Shown piece after piece: positions 43,863 to 50,995 of a DNA stretch of 64,000 nucleotides. The stretch's first letter is position 1. Each line of letters opens with the position of its first letter. The position numbers and the translations under genes were made by a program. The stretch is taken from contig NZ_JACHBR010000002.1 of assembly GCF_014200435.1 (NCBI RefSeq), forward strand, positions 362,501 to 426,500, given 5' to 3'. This DNA comes from Sphaerisporangium krabiense (GTDB lineage: Bacteria > Actinomycetota > Actinomycetes > Streptosporangiales > Streptosporangiaceae). The notes under the pieces were generated by a model. The model was not told the origin of the DNA and made no database searches. It saw nothing but the letters and a program-made list of their open reading frames with translations.

Positions 43863-44924
43863 ATGCTGGTAAGCGTGACCGGCGGCACCGGATTCGTCGG
43901 CGCACATTCGGTCGCGGCCTTCGTCCGTGACGGCCACCGCGTCCGCATGCTCGTGCGCGACCCCGCGAAGGCCGCCCGCGTCCTCGCGCCGCTCGGCGTC
44001 GACGCCGGCGACGTCGAGCTGGTCCCGGGCGACGTCACCGACGAGCCGAGCGTGGCGCGGGCGACGCGCGGCGCCGAGGCCGTGCTGCACGCCGCCTCGG
44101 TGTACTCCTTCGACAGCAGGCGGCACGCCGAGATGCGCCGCACCAACGAGCGCGGCACCGGCGTCGTGCTCGGCGCCGCCCGCCGCGCCGGCGTCCGGCG
44201 GATCCTGCACGTCTCCAGCGTCGCCGCCCTGTTCCCCGGAACCCCCGGCCCCGGCGGGCGGGTGATCGACGCGGACTCGCCGGTCGGCCGGCCCCGCGAG
44301 ACGTACATGGCGAGCAAGGCGGCCGCCGAGGCCGTCGCCCGCGCCCACCAGGAGGACGGGGCGCCCGTCGTCATCACCTATCCGCCCGCGCTGCTCGGCC
44401 CGCACGACCCGAACCTCGGCGACCAGACCTCGCGGGTGCGCGCCGTGCTGCGCGGCCTCACGCCGATGTGGCCGGGCGGCGGCTTCCCGGTCGGCGACGT
44501 GCGCGACACCGCCGAACTGCACGCCCGGTTGCTCACCGCGCCGGACGGCGTGCCCGGCAGGCACTTCGGCCCCGGCCGCTACCTCACCACCCGCGCGTAC
44601 GTGGACGTGCTGCGCGAGGTCACCGGCCGCGCCCTGCCCGCGGTGTTCCTCCCGGCCGCGGCGATGCTCCCGGCGGGGGCGCTCACCGGCCTGCTGCAGC
44701 GCGTGTGGCCGTGGCACATCCCCGCCGAGTACGGCGCCATCTACACCTGCGCCTGCGCCACCCGGGTGGCCGGGCACGCCAGCACCTACGGGATCACCCC
44801 CCGGCCCGTCGCCGAGACCGCCGCCGACACGGTGCGCTGGCTGCATGAGACCGGCTGCCTGACCGCCGGTCAGGCCGGGGCGGCGGCCCGGCGGCCGGGC
44901 CTTGTGTCTGGAGGAGCGCGATGA
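43863..44924 (+). CDS. NAD(P)-dependent epimerase/reductase (extended SDR)
   Basis: 353 residues. The cofactor motif is VTGGTGFVGAHSV at the N-terminus, with the acid binding region VELVPGDVTDEPSVARA near 58, VLHAASVYSFDSRR near 80 and the active-site serine in LHVSSVAALFPGTP. The Tyr-Lys pair is in ETYMASKAAAEAVARAH (Y and K four apart). Members act as nucleotide-sugar epimerases, dihydroflavonol-4-reductase-like ketoreductases or hydroxysteroid dehydrogenases; the DFR-like type fits best because no sugar genes are near. GGAG is 9 nt before the ATG. Its last bases overlap the carboxyltransferase ATG (ATGA). Confidence 0.83.
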   Translation: MLVSVTGGTGFVGAHSVAAFVRDGHRVRMLVRDPAKAARVLAPLGVDAGDVELVPGDVTDEPSVARATRGAEAVLHAASVYSFDSRRHAEMRRTNERGTGVVLGAARRAGVRRILHVSSVAALFPGTPGPGGRVIDADSPVGRPRETYMASKAAAEAVARAHQEDGAPVVITYPPALLGPHDPNLGDQTSRVRAVLRGLTPMWPGGGFPVGDVRDTAELHARLLTAPDGVPGRHFGPGRYLTTRAYVDVLREVTGRALPAVFLPAAAMLPAGALTGLLQRVWPWHIPAEYGAIYTCACATRVAGHASTYGITPRPVAETAADTVRWLHETGCLTAGQAGAAARRPGLVSGGAR

Positions 44925-46648
44925 GGGGAGAAGCCGCCATGGGCGAGCGGACCGCGACCGGCCCGGGCCTCGACCCCGCCGACGTGCCGATCGAGCCGCT
45001 GACCCCGCTCGGCCCGGTGAGCCCGCTCGACTTCGTCCCGGTCCCCGTGCCCCGCCACGAGCAGGACGGCCCCGCCAGGCCCGCCGAGACCTCCGCTCCG
45101 GCGAGCATGGCGGCGCTGCGCGAGCGGCGCGACGGCCTGCGCGACCGCATCGTCGCCGGCCGTCCCGACGGCGTCGCCCGCCAGCACGCGCTCGGCAAGC
45201 TCACCGCGCGCGAGCGCATCGACGCCCTCCTCGACGAGGACTCGTTCATCGAGCTGGACATGTACCGCCGCCACCAGGCGCACGGCCTGCGCATCGAGGA
45301 GAACCGCCCGCACACCGACGGCGTGGTCACCGGCTCGGGCACCATCCACGGCCGCCGCGTGTTCGTCTACGCCCAGGACTTCACCGTCTTCGGCGGCTCG
45401 CTCGGCGCGGCGCACGCGGCGAAGATCCACAAGGTGATGGACCTGGCCATCTCCACCGGCGCGCCGCTGATCGGCCTGCTCGACAGCGGCGGCGCCCGCA
45501 TCCAGGAGGGCGTGGTCGCGCTCAGCGGATACGGCGGCATCTTCCAGCGCAGCGTGCAGGCCTCCGGCGTGATCCCGCAGATCAGCGTCGTGCTCGGCCC
45601 GTGCGCCGGGGGAGCGGCCTACACCGTCGCGCTCGCCGACTTCGCCTTCATGGTGCGCGACATCGCCCAGATGTACCTGACCGGGCCCGACGTCGTGGCG
45701 GCCGTCAGCGGCCAGCGGGTCAGCCACGCCGAGCTGGGCGGCGCCGACGTGCACGGCGGGCGGTCCGGCCTCGCGACGTTCGTGTACGACGACGAGCGGA
45801 GCTGCCTGGCCGAGGTCAGGTACCTGGTGTCGCTGCTGCCCGCCAACAACATGGAGTTCCCCCCGGCCGAGCCGCCCCGCGACGCCACCGCCGACGTGCG
45901 CCCCCGGCTGGCCGGCATCGTCCCCGTCGAGCCGAACAAGCCCTACGACATGCGGCTCGTCATGGCCGAGATCCTCGACGACGGGGACTTCATGGAGGTG
46001 CACCAGGACTGGGCGCAGAACGTCGTCTGCGCGCTCGGCCGCCTCGACGGCGAGGTGGTCGGCGTGGTCGGCAACCAGCCCATGGTGCTCGCGGGCGTGC
46101 TGGACGTCACCGCCTCCCAGAAGGCCGCGCGCTTCGTCCGGTTCTGCGATGCCTTCAACATCCCCCTGGTCACGCTCATCGACGTGCCCGGCTTCCTGCC
46201 CGGCGTCGACCAGGAGCACGCGGGCATCATCCGGCACGGCGCCAAGCTGCTGTACGCCTACTGCGAGGCCACCGTGCCGCGCGTCCACGTCATCGTCCGC
46301 AAGGCCTACGGCGGCGCGTACATCGTCATGGACTCCCGCACGATCGGCACCGACCTCTCTCTGGCGTGGCCCACCAACGAGATCGCGGTCATGGGCGCCG
46401 AGGGCGCCGTCAACGTCATCTTCCGCAAGGAACTGGCCGCCTCGATGGACCCGGCCCGGCTGCGCGCCGAGCTGGTCGCCGAGTACACCGAGCAGCTCAT
46501 GCACCCGCACTACGCCGCCGAGCGCGGCCTGGTGGACGACGTCATCGACCCCGTGCAGACCCGCGCGGCGGTCGCGCGCGGGCTGGCGATGCTGCGCAAC
46601 AAGCGCAGGCCCGCGCCGCAGCGCAAGCACGGCAACGTGCCGCTGTGA
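44921..46648 (+). CDS. Acyl-CoA carboxylase carboxyltransferase (beta) subunit
   Basis: 575 residues. A 60-residue Pro-rich extension precedes the carboxyltransferase: GKLTARERIDALLDEDSFIE, FGGSLGAAHAAKIHKVMDLA, LLDSGGARIQEG, LGPCAGGAAYTVALADFAFM, VPGFLPGVDQEHAGIIRHGA and RKAYGGAYIVMDSRTIG. The last motif has I where propionyl-CoA-specific PccB enzymes have D (from memory, the AccB-type residue), so a broader or acetyl-type substrate range is possible. No biotin-carboxylase/BCCP alpha or epsilon subunit gene is nearby, so it must work with a subunit from elsewhere. Overlap with the epimerase gene indicates coupling. Confidence 0.88.
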   Translation: MRGEAAMGERTATGPGLDPADVPIEPLTPLGPVSPLDFVPVPVPRHEQDGPARPAETSAPASMAALRERRDGLRDRIVAGRPDGVARQHALGKLTARERIDALLDEDSFIELDMYRRHQAHGLRIEENRPHTDGVVTGSGTIHGRRVFVYAQDFTVFGGSLGAAHAAKIHKVMDLAISTGAPLIGLLDSGGARIQEGVVALSGYGGIFQRSVQASGVIPQISVVLGPCAGGAAYTVALADFAFMVRDIAQMYLTGPDVVAAVSGQRVSHAELGGADVHGGRSGLATFVYDDERSCLAEVRYLVSLLPANNMEFPPAEPPRDATADVRPRLAGIVPVEPNKPYDMRLVMAEILDDGDFMEVHQDWAQNVVCALGRLDGEVVGVVGNQPMVLAGVLDVTASQKAARFVRFCDAFNIPLVTLIDVPGFLPGVDQEHAGIIRHGAKLLYAYCEATVPRVHVIVRKAYGGAYIVMDSRTIGTDLSLAWPTNEIAVMGAEGAVNVIFRKELAASMDPARLRAELVAEYTEQLMHPHYAAERGLVDDVIDPVQTRAAVARGLAMLRNKRRPAPQRKHGNVPL

Positions 46649-46869
46649 CGCGTGGGGCGTTTATGGGGCCGCCCGCATCGGCTTTCCGCACCGCGCCATT
46701 TCCCGGCGGAAGGGAAACCCTTCCACATACCCCGTCCGGGAAAGTGAGCATATGAGAAGAAGACCCGGCGGGTCGTCCCGCCGACAATTGACGTGATTTC
46801 CCGCGCCGCACGAGAAACGCGCGGCCGGGATCCCCCGGCGCGCGATCACCCGTACGCCGGTGTACGGCC

Positions 46870-47466
46870 ATGAACGTGGAAATCGAGGTTCGCCCCATGG
46901 CTACAGAGACCGCCCGGCTCGGTTCCGTCGATTCCGGATCGGCGCTGAACGGCCGCCATCACAAGGCCGCCCTGTACGTCTTCTCGTTCGTCGTGCTCGC
47001 CCACTGGGCCGAGCACATCGCCCAGGCGATACAGATCTACGCCCTCGGCTGGCCGCTGCCCGAGGCCCGCGGCGTGCTCGGGCTGCCCTTCCCGTGGCTC
47101 GTGAAGTCGGAGTGGATGCACTACGGCTACGCGCTGCTCATGCTCGTCGGACTGATCATGCTGCGCAAGGGCTTCACCGGCAGGTCGCGCACCTGGTGGA
47201 ACATCTCGCTCGGCATCCAGGTCTGGCACCACTTCGAGCACCTGCTGTTGCTCCTGCAGGCGATCACCGGCAACAACCTGGCCGGCAAGCCCGTCCCGAC
47301 GAGCATCATCCAGCTCCTGGTCCCGCGCGTGGAGCTGCACCTGTTCTACAACACCGTCGTCTTCATCCCCATGGTCGTGGCCATGGTGCTCCACCTGCGC
47401 CCGAACGCGGCCGAGCGCGCCGAGGCGAGGTGCAGCTGCGCCCTGCCCGTGCCGGCGCGGGCATGA
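46870..47466 (+). CDS. Integral membrane protein with conserved histidines
   Basis: 198 residues, about four to five hydrophobic segments: KAALYVFSFVVLAHWAEHIA, MHYGYALLMLVGLIMLRKGF, NISLGIQVWHHFEHLLLLLQ and LFYNTVVFIPMVVAMVLHLR. HWAEH and HHFEH place histidine and glutamate in or near the membrane, as in metal-using membrane enzymes, and a C-terminal cytoplasmic tail has two cysteines. I do not recognise the family. ATG 46870 and ATG 46897 are both open. It overlaps the next membrane-protein gene by 4 bp (ATGA), so the two probably act together. Confidence 0.65.
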   Translation: MNVEIEVRPMATETARLGSVDSGSALNGRHHKAALYVFSFVVLAHWAEHIAQAIQIYALGWPLPEARGVLGLPFPWLVKSEWMHYGYALLMLVGLIMLRKGFTGRSRTWWNISLGIQVWHHFEHLLLLLQAITGNNLAGKPVPTSIIQLLVPRVELHLFYNTVVFIPMVVAMVLHLRPNAAERAEARCSCALPVPARA

Positions 47467-47927
47467 CGTCCGGGAGGCGGAGGCGTTCTCCGTTCCTCAC
47501 CATCGTCCTGACCTTCATCGGCGCGCTGCTGCTGTACCTGGCCGTGCCGAGCATCGGCCCGACCCTGCGGGCCGCGCGGGCGGAGGGGACGCCGGGCGAG
47601 TTCACCGCCCGGCAGCTCTACTGCATCCAGCACCCCGGGCACGAGAGCTGCACCTGGCTCGGGGACTTCCGCACGAAGTCCGGGGAGATCCGCACCGACA
47701 TCGCCCTGTACGGCAGTGATCGCACTACGCTCCGCGCCGGGGAGAGCACCAGGGCCATCGACGTGGGGCGGCCCAACCAGGTGTACGGCCCCGGCGGATC
47801 CAACGAGTGGATCTTCACGGGCCTGCTGCTCCTGGCCGGCCTGGCGATCCTGGTGTTCCTGTACCTCCCGCGGTCGCGCGGACCGGCACGCGGGCGCCCC
47901 GCCGAGGAGGCGGCGGCCGGAGTCTGA
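47463..47927 (+). CDS. Bitopic membrane protein with extracytoplasmic loop
   Basis: 154 residues with two transmembrane helices, FLTIVLTFIGALLLYLAVPS near 11-30 and WIFTGLLLLAGLAILVFLYL near 118-137. The 85-residue loop between them (CIQHPGHESCTWLGDFRTKS, IRTDIALYGSDRTTL) carries two cysteines that may form a disulfide outside the cell. The ATG overlaps the previous stop (ATGA), implying coupled translation with the histidine-rich membrane protein. Function unknown. Confidence 0.65.
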   Translation: MTSGRRRRSPFLTIVLTFIGALLLYLAVPSIGPTLRAARAEGTPGEFTARQLYCIQHPGHESCTWLGDFRTKSGEIRTDIALYGSDRTTLRAGESTRAIDVGRPNQVYGPGGSNEWIFTGLLLLAGLAILVFLYLPRSRGPARGRPAEEAAAGV

Positions 47928-47939
47928 CGGAGGCACGCC

Positions 47940-48668
47940 ATCCCGGGGACCGACACCACGATCATGATCGTGGGAGACTCGATCAGTCAGGGCCGGGAGG
48001 GCGACCACACCTGGCGCTACCGGCTGTCCCGGAGCCTGACCCGCCACGGCGTCCCGGCGCGCTTCGCCGGGCCGTGGCGGGGCACGTGGGTGCCCTCGGC
48101 GGCGCAGCCGCCCGGCGGACGTCCCGCGCCGCCCGGCCACCCCGCCTACGCGGGACCGTACCGGGAGGGGCTGCGCTTTCCCGACAGCCGGCACTACGCG
48201 TGCTGGGGGCGGCGGCTCGACGAGGCCAAGGACAACATCGCGGACGCGGTCGCCGAGCACCGCCCCGACTGGCTGATGGTCGCGCTCGGCTTCAACGACC
48301 TGGCCTGGGGCGTCTGCGGCCCCGACCGCCTGCTCGCCGCCATGGCCGCCTTCGTCCGCCGGGCCAGGCGGGCCGCCCCCTCGATCGGCCTGCTGGTGGC
48401 CGACGTCGTGCACCGCACGCCGCTGGAGGAGCACCCCCACCTGGAACGCGACGTCGCCGCCTACAACCGGCGGCTGCCCGCGCTGCTGGAGGGCCTGTCG
48501 ACCGCCCGCTCGCCGGTGGCGCCGGTGGGCCTCGGCGTCGTCTACGACGCGCGGACCGACAGCTACGACGGTCTGCATCCGAACGAGCTCGGCGAGATCA
48601 AGATCGCGCGGGCGTTCGCCGAGGCGTACCAGGCCGCGGTGCGCAGGCCGGCGCCCGTCCCGGGCTGA
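47940..48668 (+). CDS. SGNH/GDSL-type hydrolase
   Basis: SGNH-hydrolase with block I GDSIS, block III GFND (VALGFNDLAWG) and block V DGLHPN (SYDGLHPNELGEIKIARAF), giving Ser, Asn and Asp-His. Such enzymes are esterases, lipases or deacetylases. The first ATG (47964) would start at MIVGDSIS, cutting the first beta strand. In frame 24 nt upstream, ATC at 47940 lies 6 nt after CGGAGG and would give TDTTIMIVGDS; no ATG, GTG or TTG lies between it and the upstream stop. I therefore use the ATC start with caution; the secure coding part begins at 47964. Confidence 0.72.
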   Translation: MPGTDTTIMIVGDSISQGREGDHTWRYRLSRSLTRHGVPARFAGPWRGTWVPSAAQPPGGRPAPPGHPAYAGPYREGLRFPDSRHYACWGRRLDEAKDNIADAVAEHRPDWLMVALGFNDLAWGVCGPDRLLAAMAAFVRRARRAAPSIGLLVADVVHRTPLEEHPHLERDVAAYNRRLPALLEGLSTARSPVAPVGLGVVYDARTDSYDGLHPNELGEIKIARAFAEAYQAAVRRPAPVPG

Positions 48669-48689
48669 CCGGCTCGGCGAGCGGGCCGG

Positions 48690-49433
48690 TCAGCGGGACT
48701 CGGATGCCAGCGAGGCGCCGGAGGCGATGGAGCTGAGCAGGGTGACGAGCTGGTCGGGGGCCGAGACCATCGGCCAGTGGCCGGTGTTGAGGGTGTGGAA
48801 CGACCAGTTGGGCCGGCCGCGCATCGCGGCGACGTCCGGGGAGATCTTGCCGCCGAAGTGGTCCTTGGCGCAGACGACGTAGGTCGCGTGCTGCTGCTCC
48901 AGCGGGCGGGTGAGCACCGCGGGCTCCGACAGGGTGTGCCCGGGGTGGCCGACGAAGCGATCCACCAGCCAGTTGGCCTGCTGGATCGACAGATCCTGCC
49001 CGTCGGCGACGATCGTGACGTCGGGGGTGGGCCAGCGCCCGCGGTTCTCGGCGATCAGGCGCAGCTCGCCGGCGCGCTGGCGTTCAGGGAAGGCGTGCAG
49101 CATCGACTTGCCGTGGTGGGGCAGGAAGCCCTCCACGAACACGGTGTGGGCGACGCGGCCCGGCGCGCGGTCGGCGACCTGACCGGCCACGATGCCCGAG
49201 TAGCTGTGCCCGACGAGGATGACGTCCCGCAGGTCGTCCTGCTCCAGCAGGGTGAGGACGTCCTCGACGTGGGTGGCGAGGCCGACGGCGGACACGTCGG
49301 CCTCGGCGTTGGCCAGCCCGGAGAGAGTGACCGGACTGACGGGATGCCCCCGGGCGCGCAGCCCGCGGGTCACCGGCTCCCAGACCCATGCGCCCATCCA
49401 GGGGCCGGGGACCAGGACGAAATGATTTCTCAC
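48690..49433 (-). CDS. Alpha/beta hydrolase
   Basis: 247 residues with the esterase/salicylate-esterase-like layout: FVLVPGPWMGAWVWEPVTRG at the start (oxyanion region), nucleophile elbow VILVGHSYSGIVAGQVADRA (serine near residue 92), the acid in the helical cap region and the catalytic histidine in TLNTGHWPMVSAPDQLVTLL near 230. Similar small hydrolases act on esters of aromatic acids; in a cluster that may form an ester with a beta-amino acid it could be a tailoring or self-resistance hydrolase, but that is speculation. GTG start with GGAAG upstream. Convergent with the SGNH hydrolase gene. Confidence 0.78.
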   Translation of the reverse strand: MRNHFVLVPGPWMGAWVWEPVTRGLRARGHPVSPVTLSGLANAEADVSAVGLATHVEDVLTLLEQDDLRDVILVGHSYSGIVAGQVADRAPGRVAHTVFVEGFLPHHGKSMLHAFPERQRAGELRLIAENRGRWPTPDVTIVADGQDLSIQQANWLVDRFVGHPGHTLSEPAVLTRPLEQQHATYVVCAKDHFGGKISPDVAAMRGRPNWSFHTLNTGHWPMVSAPDQLVTLLSSIASGASLASESR

Positions 49434-49588
49434 GGAGCGGGCTTCCTCTCCTTTTCACCTGGACTGCCACTCGATAAGCGCGAAATCGGCCTGGCGGCGC
49501 GTTTTATGTATCGGGCCCAGAGGGCCGTGCCGGCGGTGAATTACCGTGGTTATTCATTCAACAGTCTTGTGCCGGATCGCGTCAACGG

Positions 49589-50347
49589 TCATGCGGCCAG
49601 AGGCGCGGCGGCGGGGAAGTCGGCGGGCGCCAGCTCCGCCGCGTTCCTTTCGACCACCGTGATCGGCAGATGGTCGGTGATGATCGCGACGGTGCCCGTG
49701 TACCCGTCGCCGGGGAAAAGGGTGCGCAGTTGCAGCGCGGCCGGAGGGATCTCAAGCGGCCAGGCGATCAGTTCCGGGTGCTCGGTGGCTTCGCTGACCT
49801 CCACTTTGTTCGGGGCGATCCGCAGACCGTGACCCGTGGCCTTCAAAACGGCCTCTTTGCGGGTCCACAGCCGGGCGAAGCCGGCGTGCCGCTCGCCCTC
49901 CGGCAGGGTCTCCAGCGCGGCGGACTCGGCCGGGCTCAGCGCGCAGCGCACCAGTTCGCGCAGCGGGGCGTCCGGCACCACCTCCACGTCGACCCCCACC
50001 GGGCCGGTGGCCGTCAGCGCCACGGCCACCCGCTCTCCCGAGTGGGACACCGAGACGTGCAACGGGTCCGGGCTCAGGATCCGCGGGCGGCCGTGCGGCT
50101 TGCCGCAGCCGTCACAGCCGCGCTCGACGGGCACCTCTTCCGGCGCCACGCCGAGCTGCGCGCCCGCCGCCGTGCGCAGCAGCCAGCACGCCGTGACGAA
50201 CCGGAGCCGGTCCTCGTCGCGGCGGTACGTCGGCACACGTGTCAGCTCGACGGCGTCGAGCACGCCGATCAGGCTCTCGATCCGGCGGTCCTGCGGGCGT
50301 GCCCACCAGACGTGGCACTCGCCGGCCTTGAGGGAGGGGGCGTTCAC
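49589..50347 (-). CDS. 4'-phosphopantetheinyl transferase (Sfp type)
   Basis: 252 residues. GPVGVDVEVVPDAPLRELVR contains the magnesium-binding D-x-E, ARLWTRKEAVLKATGHGLRI the W-x-x-KEA-x-x-K motif, and DPLHVSVSHSGERVAVALT the conserved SHS. The GCDGCGKPHGRPRI loop is usual. It transfers phosphopantetheine from CoA to a carrier-protein serine, and its location makes the NRPS-borne and the free-standing PCP its expected targets. The GTG start at 50347 follows GAAGGACGAG. Just downstream of the small-protein pair 50374-50741 on the same strand with a 26-bp gap, so it probably shares their operator-controlled transcript. Confidence 0.9.
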   Translation of the reverse strand: MNAPSLKAGECHVWWARPQDRRIESLIGVLDAVELTRVPTYRRDEDRLRFVTACWLLRTAAGAQLGVAPEEVPVERGCDGCGKPHGRPRILSPDPLHVSVSHSGERVAVALTATGPVGVDVEVVPDAPLRELVRCALSPAESAALETLPEGERHAGFARLWTRKEAVLKATGHGLRIAPNKVEVSEATEHPELIAWPLEIPPAALQLRTLFPGDGYTGTVAIITDHLPITVVERNAAELAPADFPAAAPLAA

Positions 50348-50373
50348 GGATTCTCGTCCTTCGCGTCGGGGTC

Positions 50374-50631
50374 TCAAACGGTCACGGGCTCGCAGGCCAG
50401 CACTGCCCAGTCGCTCACCTCCGGGTTGGTCAAAATCTCTGTCACCTGGTCACGGATCTGCGTGGCGGTCACGTGGTCGTCGGTCTGCACCCTGATGGCG
50501 ATCTCGTCGGTCACGTGCCTGAGGTCCTTGCGCCACCGCGGGGGCAGCAGCGCGAGGATCCGGATCCCGTCCACCGGCGAGTTCGGCGACGGTTCTCCGG
50601 CGACCCTGCGGAGCGTCAGTTCGACCAGCAT
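50374..50631 (-). CDS. Small cluster protein 2, 85-residue domain
   Basis: 85 residues: MLVELTLRRVAGEPSPNSPV, DGIRILALLPPRWRKDLRHV, TDEIAIRVQTDDHVTATQIR and VTEILTNPEVSDWAVLACEP. It matches residues 48-133 of the protein at 43213-43614, including GIRIL-x-LLP-x-x-WRKDL and LTNPEV. The family is unknown to me. The ATG lies 11 nt after the stop of the preceding 32-residue GTTWD peptide, so the parts fused in one paralogue are separate, coupled genes here. The phosphopantetheinyl transferase gene follows. Confidence 0.65.
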   Translation of the reverse strand: MLVELTLRRVAGEPSPNSPVDGIRILALLPPRWRKDLRHVTDEIAIRVQTDDHVTATQIRDQVTEILTNPEVSDWAVLACEPVTV

Positions 50632-50642
50632 GGCGACCCCAC

Positions 50643-50741
50643 TCAGTCCCACGTCGTTCCGGGCGTGGCGGTGGCGGGCTGCCGGGCGGCGCCCGGGATG
50701 CCGGCGGCGGTCGCGGCCGGGGGGATTCTGGAGGGAGTCAT
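50643..50741 (-). CDS. 32-residue GTTWD peptide
   Basis: Encodes MTPSRIPPAATAAGIPGAAR plus QPATATPGTTWD and then TGA. It aligns end to end with residues 1-32 of the small protein at 43213-43614, with G28-T29-T30-W31-D32 at identical positions. GAGGGAGTC-like sequence does not precede it on this strand, but the paralogous fused gene shows that this frame is coding. The stop falls where the paralogue continues with SMPSPAEDD. It may be a peptide product, a leader or simply the split N-terminus. Confidence 0.5.
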   Translation of the reverse strand: MTPSRIPPAATAAGIPGAARQPATATPGTTWD

Positions 50742-50850
50742 GGTCGATCCGTGTCTTCGTCGGTTGTCTGTGTCGGTTGCCGGTCGGTCGTCCTTGGTGT
50801 CGCACTTCCCACTGTGCGGGCTCACCAGGGCCCGGACCAGGCGAAACGGA

Positions 50851-50885
50851 GGCAGCAAGTTGCACGGCCGCAGCAGCTTCCTGCC
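50851..50885 (-). promoter_or_regulatory. Paired palindromic operator, copy 2
   Basis: GGCAGCAAGTTGC (50851-50863), 9-nt spacer, GCAGCTTCCTGCC (50873-50885): the same pair of GCAGC-WW-GYTGC-like palindromes as at 43701-43736, about 110-144 bp upstream of the 32-residue peptide start and also upstream of the divergent WS/DGAT gene. Confidence 0.7.
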
Positions 50886-50995
50886 ACGCCGCACAAGTGG
50901 CCCGCCGCGGCGGGAGGCCCGGCGTCGGAGGGGCAGAGGGGGGAAGGTACAACGGAGAGGGATCAAGGCCGGTGGACGGCCTCAGGAGGTGGACG

